DNA of 64,000 nucleotides, taken from contig NZ_JACOOJ010000006.1 in the NCBI RefSeq assembly GCF_014287585.1, positions 62,001 through 126,000 on the forward strand. Direction: 5' to 3'. The position numbers and the translations under genes are program-made. Shown in pieces: positions 35,247 through 44,257 of the stretch. Position 1 is the stretch's first letter. The number at the start of each line of letters is the position of its first letter. The stretch comes from Parabacteroides hominis. Its GTDB lineage: Bacteria; Bacteroidota; Bacteroidia; Bacteroidales; Tannerellaceae. The notes under the pieces were generated by a model, which was not told where the DNA came from, made no database searches, and saw only the letters and a program-made list of their open reading frames with translations.

Positions 35247-35549
35247 AAATATAAAAATAAAAAAATTAATAATCCAACAATCGAATTTAAAGAAGTTATT
35301 TATCAGAGATGAAGATGCTCAATATAGATAATTGAGATGATACATGTGAAAAATCAAATCGATATAATCTCTCATTGTTTGTCGATACAAAGGAAAGCAT
35401 TCTTTTCGGATAAAATACTATGCTTTCCGATATATCTTGAATAATTTGTTTCTTTTGTGAAATTAAGCCAATACTTAAGGATTGGACGTTATCTCAAATT
35501 ATTATTATCTTTGTGCCCCGTTACATTAATGAATTAGAAACAGAAAAGG
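35247..35549. promoter_or_regulatory. Divergent regulatory region between RRM gene and TSCPD gene
   Basis: The 303 bases hold no gene. TATCTTTG at 35506-35513 is the -7 box for the TSCPD gene. TTCCTTTG on the minus strand (35395-35388) is a weaker box for the RRM gene. Beside it a perfect 9-bp inverted repeat GGAAAGCAT/ATGCTTTCC (35392-35400 and 35420-35428) overlaps the likely RRM promoter and may be an operator. A near-palindrome CCAATACTTAAGGATTGG lies at 35468-35485. Confidence 0.5.
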
Positions 35550-35804
35550 ATGAATAAACAACGCGTAGCCTATACTCCGACCGGCGGAGTATGTTCTAAA
35601 ATGATGATTATCGACTCGGAAGACAACGTAATTAAGAATGTACAGATCATTGGCGGTTGCCAGGGAAATACCCAAGGTTTGTCCAGGCTGCTGGAAGGCA
35701 TGGAGGTTCACGATGCGATCCGGCGTCTCGAAGGGATCGATTGCCGCGAACGGGGAACTTCATGCCCGGACCAGTTGGCACAGGCATTGAAGCAGATCCG
35801 GTAA
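35550..35804 (+). CDS. TSCPD domain protein (TIGR03905 family)
   Basis: An 84-residue protein with the name-giving motif GTSCPDQLAQAL at the C-terminus and further cysteines in PTGGVCSKMMI and GGCQGNTQGLS, suggesting metal binding. The domain is also found at the C-terminus of some class II ribonucleotide reductases, but the stand-alone family has no assigned reaction. Monocistronic, with its own TATCTTTG box and convergent with the PAS kinase gene (2 bases apart). Confidence 0.85.
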   Translation: MNKQRVAYTPTGGVCSKMMIIDSEDNVIKNVQIIGGCQGNTQGLSRLLEGMEVHDAIRRLEGIDCRERGTSCPDQLAQALKQIR

Positions 35805-35806
35805 TG

Positions 35807-37048
35807 TTAACGGGTGGGAAGGGTGAACCAGAAGGTCGAGCCTTTTCCCAAATCGGATTCCACACCGATTTCCCCGCCGAGTGTCTTGATGATGGTCTTG
35901 CAGATGGTAAGCCCCAGGCCGGTTCCCTGGCTGAAATTATCTATTTTCATGAAACGTTCGAAGATAGAATCGATATATTCCGGGGCGATGCCGATTCCGG
36001 TGTCTATCACTGAAACGCAGACTTTACCGTCTTCTTTCTGATAAGTCAGCGTGATTTTCCCTGCTTCGGTGAACTTGAATGCGTTTGTGATGAGGTTTGT
36101 CAATACCTGCTTGACCCGTTTACGGTCTGTCCGGAGAGTTATATCCGGGAGTGCGTCCGGCGTAAACAGGAGCGGAATTGAATAATGGAGTTGCGAGCAT
36201 TGCAAGAAAACCTCATCGCATATCTCTTTCATTTTTACATCAGACCATTGATAGTCCAATTCGCCCGATTCGATCTGCGAAAAGTCGAGAATGTCGGAGA
36301 CGAGTTGCAGGATCAGTTCGTTGTTCTTTAGGATGATATCGAGGTATTCCAGCCGTTCCTCCCGGCTTTCCGTTTCAGTGATAATACTGGAAAAACCGAC
36401 AATGGAGTTCAGCGGAGTGCGTATTTCGTGGCTCATGTTGGCCAGGAATGCAGACTTCAGTTTATCGGCTTCCATGATTTTTTGCATTTCCAGTTCGGTC
36501 CTGATTTTTTCTTCTTCGGCTTTCCTGAGTTTATCTTCCATTTCGGCTTTCCGGTGGCTTTCGGTGTTATCGTTTATAATAAGCAGGTAACCGATTTGTC
36601 CTATTTCGTCATCCCATAAAGTGATGCCTTTCATTTGAAGATATTTGACCGCATTCCCTCCTTTAGTTTTAAAGTATGAGGTGTCGTTCACCTTTTTGAA
36701 AGAGTAGGTGATCGGCATGTCGATGGTTATGCTTTCCTCTTTTTTCATCTGGCTGGTCAGTTCTTTCATGTTCGGGTCGTCGAAAATATTGATGCCGATC
36801 AGTTCGTCTATAGTCGTTTCAAATATATCGGCATCCGCTTGGTTGGTGTCGATCATGATGCCGTCTGTGTCGTATAATTCTACTCCGATAGGCAGATTTT
36901 TAAAGATCATCCGGAAACGAGTATCGCTACGCAGAAGGTTGTGCCTGAAAAATTCTAACGATTCCTCAATATTATTCTGCTTGTTCGACTTGGATAACAG
37001 GTTGATAACTTTAGTTCTGCCTCGTTTTCTGTTTATATTGTTTTTCAT
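35807..37048 (-). CDS. Cytoplasmic PAS-domain sensor histidine kinase
   Basis: A 413-residue soluble histidine kinase with no membrane segment. A PAS domain is at about 42-160 (FKNLPIGVELYDTDGIMIDT), a short coiled coil at about 163-195, HisKA with the phospho-acceptor His207 in ANMSHEIRTPLNS, and then the HATPase domain (NLITNAFKFTEAGKI, DTGIGIAPEY, GTGLGLTICKTI). It lies 94 bases downstream of the response regulator gene on the same strand and may feed into it, although it could also act with other regulators. Signal unknown. Confidence 0.9.
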   Translation of the reverse strand: MKNNINRKRGRTKVINLLSKSNKQNNIEESLEFFRHNLLRSDTRFRMIFKNLPIGVELYDTDGIMIDTNQADADIFETTIDELIGINIFDDPNMKELTSQMKKEESITIDMPITYSFKKVNDTSYFKTKGGNAVKYLQMKGITLWDDEIGQIGYLLIINDNTESHRKAEMEDKLRKAEEEKIRTELEMQKIMEADKLKSAFLANMSHEIRTPLNSIVGFSSIITETESREERLEYLDIILKNNELILQLVSDILDFSQIESGELDYQWSDVKMKEICDEVFLQCSQLHYSIPLLFTPDALPDITLRTDRKRVKQVLTNLITNAFKFTEAGKITLTYQKEDGKVCVSVIDTGIGIAPEYIDSIFERFMKIDNFSQGTGLGLTICKTIIKTLGGEIGVESDLGKGSTFWFTLPTR

Positions 37049-37142
37049 CAGCTATCGGTATAATTCAAATTATGTGCAAATGTATAAAATTATGGCTGAA
37101 TAAAAGTAGAAGTATAGGTTATTATGGATGGCCGATGCTTTT

Positions 37143-37826
37143 TTAGTCAATAATCAACTTGTAGCCGATTCCGCGTACATTTAATATCTTGATCGATTCG
37201 TCTTCCGACAGTTTATGCCTTAACTTGGTAATGAATACGTGCAGGCTGCGGGCATTGAAGAACGAATCGTCTCCCCAAAGTTCTAATAGGACGTCTTTCA
37301 TGGGCAGTACATGGTCTTTGTTCTCACATAGGCGCTTCAGTATTTCGGATTCGCGGTTGCTCAGCAATTGCTTTTCTCCGCAGTACTGAAGCGTTTGTGT
37401 GATGGAGTCGAATGTATATTGTCCGAGTGTGAAGTTGCTGCTTTCTTCCTTACGGACACTTATTTTGTTCAACAATGCCTTGATACGGATGATAAGTTCC
37501 GCCATGCCGAACGGTTTTTTCAGGTAATCGTTACCCCCCAGCTCGAAACCTTCGACCACATCGTTGGCTGCGGAACGGGCGGAAAGGAAAAGAACCGGTA
37601 TCTGCTGATCCGTTTTCCGGATGTGCCGGACCATCGTGAAGCCGTCGATTTTCGGCATCATGATGTCTGTGACGATGATGTCCGGCTTTGTCTCTCTATA
37701 TCGTGACAACCCTTCTTCTCCGTTTGCGGCGAGAATCACTTCAAATTCTTCACCATCCAAGGTGTCTTTTATAATCATGGCGAGCGTCGGCTCGTCTTCT
37801 ACCAATAATACTCTGATCTTATCCAT
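37143..37826 (-). CDS. OmpR family response regulator
   Basis: A 227-residue two-component regulator. The receiver domain (1-120) has the acidic pair E10/D11, the phosphorylation site Asp54 (IIVTDIMMPKIDG) and the switch Lys in LKKPFGM. The C-terminal winged helix (about 130-227) contains LSNRESEILKRLCEN and RSLHVFITKLRHKL, the DNA-recognition helix. The gene is 5 bases downstream of its histidine kinase. It likely binds the tandem ACTAAATA boxes in front of its own operon and of the outer-membrane protein gene (39327 and 39589); this is inference from the 10-base repeat spacing typical for this family. Confidence 0.93.
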   Translation of the reverse strand: MDKIRVLLVEDEPTLAMIIKDTLDGEEFEVILAANGEEGLSRYRETKPDIIVTDIMMPKIDGFTMVRHIRKTDQQIPVLFLSARSAANDVVEGFELGGNDYLKKPFGMAELIIRIKALLNKISVRKEESSNFTLGQYTFDSITQTLQYCGEKQLLSNRESEILKRLCENKDHVLPMKDVLLELWGDDSFFNARSLHVFITKLRHKLSEDESIKILNVRGIGYKLIID

Positions 37827-37831
37827 TGTCG

Positions 37832-39271
37832 TTAATTTTTAAAATGAAGGCTGAATGTGGAACCTTTCCCCGGCTGGCTCTTGACGGTAACGCTTCCGCC
37901 GTGCTTGGACATCATATCGTGTACATAGTATAATCCAAGCCCGAAACCTTTTACGTCATGCAAGTTGCCGTTTGGGACGCGGTAGAATTTGTCAAAAATC
38001 CTTTTCAGGTTAGTCTCGCTGATGCCGATTCCTTCGTCTGTAACTGAAAGAACTGTTTCTTTGGGTGATACAGCACCTTTGATTGTGACACGGCAAGGCT
38101 TCTCGCCAGAGTATTTGATTGCATTCCCGATCAGATTGCTGAGCATATTGTACAGATGGGTCCGGTCGGCCGTTACAACTAATTTAGCCGGTATCTCTGT
38201 CGTCAGGTTGATAGGTCTGTCTGTCTTCAGCTTGAATTGCTCGATAAGCGGAATGAGCAGTTCCAGTACCAATATCGGTTCGGGCCGTAGGCGGAAAGTA
38301 TTCCTGTTTTCGACAGAAAGGGTCAATATTTGTTCGACAAGTCCGGATAGGTGGTTGAGTTGTTCCCGTACGATATTCAGATATTTCTTTTGCTTCTCGT
38401 TAGTGGTGTCACTGTAATTCAGCAGTACATCATTGGCGGCATAGGCTACCGATATCGGCGTTTTCAGTTCATGCGTCATGTTGTTGGTGAAATCTGTTTT
38501 CAGTTCTTCTATCGTTTTCTGCCGAAGGATGGTATAAAGGAGGTAGATGAAGGCTATCAGAATAATAACGATAAGCAGGAATGAAGATGTCAGGATACCT
38601 GCCATTTGACGGAATACGATCCGGTCGGGGGATGGTAGTTTCAGGCTATAATAATACTGTTCCGGCTCGATTGTGTGAGTAAAACAGACCATATTCTTCC
38701 AGGGTTGTTTTCTATATATCGAATCACCGCCGGTGTAAATGACGGAGTCGGTTGCTCCTTGCCGGATCACTTGCAGGACGAACGGTGCTGCAATCCCTCT
38801 TTTCTGCAATTCTATTTGCAGCAAGTTCTTATATTGCGTGTAATCAATAGGTAGTAGTGAGTCTATTTTCTGGTGCATCATGATCTGGACGCCTCTTTCC
38901 ATTGTACTGATCATCTGCAGGTATTCTTTAAGGGTCTGGGCTGCTGCTATATATTGGACTGTAGTGCCAGGTGGAGACGATATGGTTTGATCCTGGCTGA
39001 GGGAATCTTTTTTGTCTTCCCAATCCGTATCCCGACTGATCGAAATCTTGGGTGATATTTCATCATGATAATTATTTTGGCTAAGCGAATCCAGGCGTAG
39101 GAATAATTCCATATAATCGGCCATCCGCATGGATTCTTCTATCTTCTCCCACGTGCTTTTCTTATTTGAAACATACAAACCTTTTAGCCAGTAGCCCTGC
39201 GATATCAGTAACCCGGCAAGAGAAAGGCAGATGAGTGTTGCTATTATTTTGAATCGGAGACGTGTCTTCAT
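37832..39271 (-). CDS. Membrane sensor histidine kinase
   Basis: A 479-residue kinase. Two membrane segments (about 9-30 and 224-247) bracket a periplasmic sensor domain of about 190 residues. HisKA has His267 in NNMTHELKTPIS. The ATPase part has NLIGNAIKYSGEKP, DEGIGISE and GFGLGLYYVHDM. First gene of the kinase-regulator operon, divergent from the outer-membrane barrel gene at 39684, which is the likeliest regulated target. Confidence 0.93.
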   Translation of the reverse strand: MKTRLRFKIIATLICLSLAGLLISQGYWLKGLYVSNKKSTWEKIEESMRMADYMELFLRLDSLSQNNYHDEISPKISISRDTDWEDKKDSLSQDQTISSPPGTTVQYIAAAQTLKEYLQMISTMERGVQIMMHQKIDSLLPIDYTQYKNLLQIELQKRGIAAPFVLQVIRQGATDSVIYTGGDSIYRKQPWKNMVCFTHTIEPEQYYYSLKLPSPDRIVFRQMAGILTSSFLLIVIILIAFIYLLYTILRQKTIEELKTDFTNNMTHELKTPISVAYAANDVLLNYSDTTNEKQKKYLNIVREQLNHLSGLVEQILTLSVENRNTFRLRPEPILVLELLIPLIEQFKLKTDRPINLTTEIPAKLVVTADRTHLYNMLSNLIGNAIKYSGEKPCRVTIKGAVSPKETVLSVTDEGIGISETNLKRIFDKFYRVPNGNLHDVKGFGLGLYYVHDMMSKHGGSVTVKSQPGKGSTFSLHFKN

Positions 39272-39289
39272 TCCCTTTTATATTTGTAA

Positions 39290-39297
39290 CAAAAGTA
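39290..39297 (-). promoter_or_regulatory. -7 box of the two-component operon
   Basis: On the minus strand TACTTTTG, 18 bases before the kinase start codon. Confidence 0.5.
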
Positions 39298-39308
39298 TAT
39301 GTTTCGAT

Positions 39309-39611
39309 TCAATTTACCACGAATCCGGTAAGACTAAATAACACTAAATAGTGAAATGGATAGTCTGCAATACAAAAACGTCTGCAAAATATAGTGATTT
39401 TGTGCGCTATAAACCGTATTAGACATGAAATTCGACTGCAACCTGATCCAAAGATCATCATTGGTTTTAACCAGGATTCATCTTGATTTTCGTCATAGTC
39501 TTCCTCATTATCTATGGCATATATCCATATCTGATATTTTTCCAATTCGGGTAGATAAACTTCTAAAAATATATTGCAACATAAGCGTGGTAAGACTAAA
39601 TAACACTCCAT
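39309..39611 (-). pseudogene. Possible coding remnant between the divergent genes
   Basis: A 100-codon minus-strand frame contains a stretch of protein-like composition (LPELEKYQIWIYAIDNEED, then a DE/W-rich piece) but begins and ends in improbable sequence with many Cys, Phe and Ile. It lacks a ribosome-binding site and overlaps both copies of the 19-bp direct repeat. It may be a decayed gene fragment, or chance. Confidence 0.2.
39327..39350. promoter_or_regulatory. Candidate response-regulator box in front of the kinase operon
   Basis: GGTAAGACTAAATAACACT (39327-39345) recurs at 39589. Here two ACTAAATA half-sites start at 39333 and 39343, exactly 10 bases apart, as in OmpR/PhoB family operators. 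The box lies upstream of the likely -33 region of the kinase operon. Confidence 0.5.
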
Positions 39612-39612
39612 A
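39589..39612. promoter_or_regulatory. Candidate response-regulator box in front of the outer-membrane barrel gene
   Basis: Second copy of GGTAAGACTAAATAACACT (39589-39607). The half-sites are ACTAAATA and ACTCCATA, 10 bases apart. The probable -7 box of the gene, TTCCTTTG, is at 39648-39655, so this box falls just upstream of the expected -33 element. Confidence 0.5.
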
Positions 39613-39683
39613 AGCGAGTGATAACACAGTTTCTCATCAGAAGGCTTTTCCTTTGCAGTGTCAATTAAAAAAAACGAACGAAG

Positions 39684-42059
39684 ATGAAACGAATACTTTA
39701 TTACTCTTTGGTTTTATTTGTAGCCGGTAGCGAAATGATACAGGCGCAGGATTGGATTCATGGAAAAGTGGTCGATAAGGAAGAACAACCGGTAGACGGG
39801 GTGGCTGTCGTATTGCAAACATTGGATTCCATCTATATAGATGCAGCGGTTACGGATAGCCTCGGCACTTTCCGGTTGAACCAGGAAGCCGGCCAGGCTT
39901 ATCGCCTTTTGTTCCAGCATTTGCTGTACGAACCGGCCTGTAAAGAAATATCGACTGCTGAGGCCGGCACGATATTCCTGAAGGGGAAAGATTATGAACT
40001 GGAAGGCGTCGTAGTGAAAGCCGAACGTCCGCAGGTGAAAGTAGAGAATGGCGCGTTGAAATATGATGTTCCTCAACTCATGAAGGACAAGGCTGTAAGT
40101 AATGCCTTTGAAGTAGTCAAACAGATACCGGGTGTGATCGGTACGGATGATAACATCCAACTGTTAGGGGCAGGCAGTCCGAGTATTGTGATCAACGGAC
40201 AGCTAACCACTATGTCGGTCGACCAGTTAGTCGGTTTGTTGAAGACTATCCCTGCTTCGTTTGTCAGCAATGTTGAGATCATGTATAATGCACCTGCCAG
40301 ATATAACATCAAAGGAGCCATGATCAATGTCGTGCTGGATAAGGAAACGACCGGAAATAATTCTTTTCAGGGAGAAGCCGGCGTCGATTATCTGCAGCGT
40401 CATTACGCAGAAGGGAAAGCGCACGGCAACTTGCTTTACTCCACGTCGCGCCTCAATATAGACTTTTTGGTCAACGGGGCTAAGGGACGGAATTATATGG
40501 GAGAAGAGATCCTGGCCCGCCACACCCTGAAAGATCAGGTAACGGAGGTCAACCAATCGGGACGCGGAATCCGGAATGGCATGGATGGGACGATGCGTTT
40601 AGGCGTAGACTATACTTTTAGGAATGACGACGAACTATCCGCCGCCTATTATCTCAAAGCCGGTAAATCGGATATCGAACGGATGGCAACCACTACCTTC
40701 CAGGCGTTGGAATCCGGACAATCGGCAGAAGAACGTTTTAGCCGTACTTATGTGGAAGGAAACAGTGCGTTGCACAATGTCCGTATCCAGTATGACGGCC
40801 ATGCAGGGCTTATGGCAGGGGCCGATTTTACGCGTTATCATTCACCCGGTTTCCAGACATTTGTCGATCAAAGCCGTGAAACGACAGTGACGGATATGCA
40901 GAATAATTCCAAACAGAATATTTCACAAGGAGCACTATTTATTAACCATAGCCACACTTTTGAGACCGGGTGGGCACTGAATTACGGTGTCCACGGCGGT
41001 TTCACCTCTTCGAAAACCTACATCGACTATCTGTATAATAAAGGCAACGGTTATGAATTGGCTCCCGACGAGCTTGAAAATAACCGCCAGAAAGAGTATA
41101 GCGGAAATGCATTCCTGGAAGTGTCTAAGGATTTTGGTTCTCACTTTTCAGGGACCGCTTCCCTGAAAGCAGAATATTTTAAATCCGATTATATCTCTAA
41201 CGGCGTGAAGTCCACGCTTTGGAATAACTGGACTTTGTTCCCGAATGCGACACTCAGCTATATGATCGATCCGATGAACATCCTGCAATTGAATGTAAGC
41301 AGCGACAAGACCTATCCGTCTTACTGGGATGTGACGCCGCAGGCAAGCCCGATCAATTCTTATTCCGTTGTCCTGGGCAATCCTTCTTTGAAACCTTACC
41401 GTTCCTATAGCGGGCAGTTGCTTTATATCCTGAAGCAGAAATATACGATCCTGGCTTTTTGTGATTATGTGCCCGATTACTTCGTCCAATTGCCTTATCA
41501 GAATACCTCGGAACTGAAAAACGTTTTCCGGTTTGAGAACATGGACTACCTGTTGCAATTCGGAGTGGGGGTGATCGTTCCTTTCCGTGTCGGCGAGTTC
41601 TGGAACAGCCAGGTGACCTTGACCGGCCAGCGTATACAGGAGAAGCTGGACCATTTTCATGATCTGTCTTTCAACAATGAGAAATACACCGGGCAGTTCA
41701 AGATGGATAATACGTTTACCCTTTCCAAGTCCCGTCCGAACCTGAAACTGGATTTGAATGGCTATTTCGTGACAGGTGCTGTGCAGGGCGTTTATGATCT
41801 CGGTTATCTCTACGATGTCTCTTCTGCATTGAAATGGCAGTTTGCCGACGATCGTGCTACTCTGATCCTGAAATGTAACAACATCTTCCGTAGCAATATG
41901 CCTCATACGATGGAAATCAACCAGTCAGGCCAATATAGCCGCCTTTGGAAACTGGACGACCAGCGTTGCGTGACGGTTTCTTTTGTCTGGAAATTCGGTG
42001 GTTATAAGAAGAAAGAGCATGAAGCGGTGGATGCTTCCCGTTTCGGAAAATCGATGTGA
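39684..42059 (+). CDS. Outer membrane beta-barrel protein with carboxypeptidase-like regulatory domain
   Basis: A 791-residue TonB-receptor-like outer membrane protein. The signal peptide (MKRILYYSLVLFVAGSEMIQA) is followed by a CarboxypepD_reg-like domain (DWIHGKVVDKEEQPVDGVAV, about 24-110) and a plug-like region (about 125-220, with IPGVIGTDDNIQLLGAGSP and VINGQLT). A barrel of the OMP_b-brl_3 kind then runs to the C-terminus (MLGVDYTFRNDDELSAAY-like strands, VTVSFVWKFGGYKK near the end). No SusD partner follows. The divergent two-component system and shared operator boxes suggest signal-dependent expression. Ligand unknown. Confidence 0.85.
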   Translation: MKRILYYSLVLFVAGSEMIQAQDWIHGKVVDKEEQPVDGVAVVLQTLDSIYIDAAVTDSLGTFRLNQEAGQAYRLLFQHLLYEPACKEISTAEAGTIFLKGKDYELEGVVVKAERPQVKVENGALKYDVPQLMKDKAVSNAFEVVKQIPGVIGTDDNIQLLGAGSPSIVINGQLTTMSVDQLVGLLKTIPASFVSNVEIMYNAPARYNIKGAMINVVLDKETTGNNSFQGEAGVDYLQRHYAEGKAHGNLLYSTSRLNIDFLVNGAKGRNYMGEEILARHTLKDQVTEVNQSGRGIRNGMDGTMRLGVDYTFRNDDELSAAYYLKAGKSDIERMATTTFQALESGQSAEERFSRTYVEGNSALHNVRIQYDGHAGLMAGADFTRYHSPGFQTFVDQSRETTVTDMQNNSKQNISQGALFINHSHTFETGWALNYGVHGGFTSSKTYIDYLYNKGNGYELAPDELENNRQKEYSGNAFLEVSKDFGSHFSGTASLKAEYFKSDYISNGVKSTLWNNWTLFPNATLSYMIDPMNILQLNVSSDKTYPSYWDVTPQASPINSYSVVLGNPSLKPYRSYSGQLLYILKQKYTILAFCDYVPDYFVQLPYQNTSELKNVFRFENMDYLLQFGVGVIVPFRVGEFWNSQVTLTGQRIQEKLDHFHDLSFNNEKYTGQFKMDNTFTLSKSRPNLKLDLNGYFVTGAVQGVYDLGYLYDVSSALKWQFADDRATLILKCNNIFRSNMPHTMEINQSGQYSRLWKLDDQRCVTVSFVWKFGGYKKKEHEAVDASRFGKSM

Positions 42060-42107
42060 TTTGACCGTATTATCCACGTCTTGCATCGGTAAATTCTTTT
42101 GGGGGAT

Positions 42108-42304
42108 ATGTTAAAACTTACAATATCCCCCTTGAAAAGGCATTATTTCGTATTCGCTTGATTGATAATGTATTGTCGAATAGCTTGTTTCTTAAAAAAT
42201 ATTATCCTTGCGGGTAATTCGATTTATATGGGGTATAAAATCAATTTTTATGCGCTACTGTTTCGATTTGGACCAGCGGGTATTTGAGGAAACTATACAA
42301 TAAG
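42108..42304 (+). repeat. Dispersed intergenic element, copy A
   Basis: Core 42192-42304 (113 bp) from TTAAAAAATATTATCC to ACAATAAG. It aligns without gaps to the core of copy B (56000-56112), with about 84 of 113 bases identical by hand count. The outer block ATGTTAAAACTTACAATA at 42108 is also shared. Inside is a stem ATAAAA-TCAAT-TTTTAT. It fills the 404-base gap before dnaB; the remaining gap holds only the dnaB promoter. Confidence 0.65.
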
Positions 42305-42433
42305 TATTGCTTTAAGAAAAGCGGGACCTGTACATGCTGATTTCGACAAATAAGACCTCCTCCCCCTTGAATAAATTTGAAAGGATTGCCTTAATACAAC
42401 CTTGCAGGGTTCGGAGAACCGGATAAAAAGTAT

Positions 42434-42441
42434 TACTTTTG
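42434..42441 (+). promoter_or_regulatory. -7 promoter box of dnaB
   Basis: TACTTTTG, 22 bases before the start codon. Confidence 0.55.
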
Positions 42442-42463
42442 ATGCCCGATAATAATTAGAACA

Positions 42464-43987
42464 ATGGCAGAAAAAGGAAAAAATACAGGAGGCAAAGGAA
42501 AGCAGAAACCGGTTATAGTACCCGATATGGGGCGCTTGCAGCCGCAAGCCCGTGAGTTGGAAGAGGCTGTGTTAGGCGCTCTGATGCTTGAAAAAGATGC
42601 CTATTCGATAGTCAGTGAAATATTGAAGCCGGAGTGTTTCTATGAGAAGGCGCATGAGAAAATTTATGCCGCTATCGTAGATCTGGCGATCAGCCAGCGC
42701 CCGGTGGATATGCTTACTGTCACCGAGCAATTGAAAAAGCGCGGCGAACTGGAAGAGGTAGGCGGGCCGTTCTATATATCCCAACTGACCAGTAAGGTGG
42801 CCAGTAGCGCCCACATCGAATACCATGCCCGTATCATCGCCCAGAAATATCTGGCGCGTGAGTTGATCTCCTTCACTGCCATGATACAAGGCAAGGCTTT
42901 CGACGAGACGATCGATGTGGAAGACCTGATGCAGGAAGCCGAAGGAAAACTCTTTGAGATTTCCCAGCGCAACGTGAAAAAGGATGTTACCCAGATCAAC
43001 CCCGTCATCAAGGAAGCGATGGTCTTGCTTGAGAAGGCAGCCAATCAAAAAGAAGGGTTGAGCGGTCTGCGCACCGGCTTCGAAGGATTGGACAAGATGA
43101 CTTCCGGATGGCAGAATTCCGACCTTATCATTATTGCCGCCCGTCCTGCGATGGGTAAGACCGCTTTCGTCCTTTCTATGGCTAAGAATATGGCGGTGAA
43201 CCATAACACGCCGGTAGCCCTGTTCTCCCTTGAAATGAGTAACGTCCAGCTTGTAAACCGTCTGATCGTGAACGTATGCGAGATTCCGGGCGAGAAGATC
43301 AAGAGCGGACGTCTGGAAAACTACGAATGGGAACAGTTGGATTTCAAGATAAAAGAACTGTACGACGCTCCGATCTATGTGGACGATACGCCGAGCCTTT
43401 CGGTATTCGAACTGCGTACGAAAGCCCGCCGCCTGGTGCGTGAACATGGCATTAAGATTATCATTATCGACTACCTCCAGTTGATGAACGCGAGTGGCAT
43501 GAGCTTCGGCAGCCGTGAACAGGAAGTAAGTACCATTTCGCGATCTTTGAAAGGGTTGGCGAAGGAACTGAACATTCCGATCATTGCCCTCTCGCAGTTG
43601 AACCGTGGTGTGGAGGCGCGTCAAGGAGTGGAAGGGAAACGCCCGCAACTGGCCGACTTGCGTGAATCCGGTGCTATCGAGCAGGACGCCGATATGGTTT
43701 GTTTCATCCACCGTCCTGAATATTATAAGATAACGGAAGATGAACGGGGTAATTCCCTGATCGGCCTGGCCGAGATTATTATAGCCAAGCATCGTAACGG
43801 TGCGGTCGGGGATGTACGCCTTCGTTTCAAGAGCGAGTTCGCCAAGTTTATGAATGTGGACGAAGATGTCCCGGTCCGTGAGTTCTCTTCCAATATGAAT
43901 GGTTCGGCCCCGATGGGAGCTATGCCGCCCATACCGCCGACCGGCGCAGATTTCTTAGCACCGGGAAATAATGAGGTCCCGTTTTAA
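42464..43987 (+). CDS. dnaB: Replicative DNA helicase DnaB
   Basis: A 507-residue hexameric replicative helicase. The N-terminal domain (about 25-130) begins RLQPQARELEEAVLGALMLE. The RecA-like domain has Walker A ARPAMGKTAFVLSMAKN, Walker B IIIIDYLQLMN and the C-terminal motif LSQLNRGVEAR with LADLRESGAIEQDAD. The first 20 residues are a Lys-rich extension (MAEKGKNTGGKGKQKP). No intein is present. The C-terminal tail is Pro/Gly-rich. Confidence 0.96.
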   Translation: MAEKGKNTGGKGKQKPVIVPDMGRLQPQARELEEAVLGALMLEKDAYSIVSEILKPECFYEKAHEKIYAAIVDLAISQRPVDMLTVTEQLKKRGELEEVGGPFYISQLTSKVASSAHIEYHARIIAQKYLARELISFTAMIQGKAFDETIDVEDLMQEAEGKLFEISQRNVKKDVTQINPVIKEAMVLLEKAANQKEGLSGLRTGFEGLDKMTSGWQNSDLIIIAARPAMGKTAFVLSMAKNMAVNHNTPVALFSLEMSNVQLVNRLIVNVCEIPGEKIKSGRLENYEWEQLDFKIKELYDAPIYVDDTPSLSVFELRTKARRLVREHGIKIIIIDYLQLMNASGMSFGSREQEVSTISRSLKGLAKELNIPIIALSQLNRGVEARQGVEGKRPQLADLRESGAIEQDADMVCFIHRPEYYKITEDERGNSLIGLAEIIIAKHRNGAVGDVRLRFKSEFAKFMNVDEDVPVREFSSNMNGSAPMGAMPPIPPTGADFLAPGNNEVPF

Positions 43988-44044
43988 ATATTCATTTATT
44001 TTCGTTGAACAGAAAGTCATGTAGCGGAGAGGATTTCGAGGGGG

Positions 44045-44188
44045 TTATTTACCGTCGGATGAATCTTTTCCGCTAATATCCAGTATGTCTTTGACTATGT
44101 ACCAAATGACGAACAGTACCATGACGCTTCCGATCACGATACCTCCGACTTTTATGACTGTACCAATGTATTCTTCCATGTTTCCCAT
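44045..44188 (-). CDS. Small single-pass membrane protein
   Basis: A 47-residue protein starting at 44188 (MGNMEEYIGTVIKVGGIVIG); a start at 44179 would give 44 residues. One membrane helix (about 12-35) and a charged tail ending KDSSDGK. Not recognised. The longer open frame upstream runs through the opposite-strand promoter and is unlikely to be translated. Confidence 0.5.
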   Translation of the reverse strand: MGNMEEYIGTVIKVGGIVIGSVMVLFVIWYIVKDILDISGKDSSDGK

Positions 44189-44257
44189 ATATAATTTTCG
44201 TAAATATAGGAATAATATAATCACGTGCCTGTTTTTTTCATCAAAAAGATTTTTCGT

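Noticed and set aside
42572..43792. 406-codon minus-strand frame opposite dnaB
   Set aside because: Shadow frame of a highly conserved gene.
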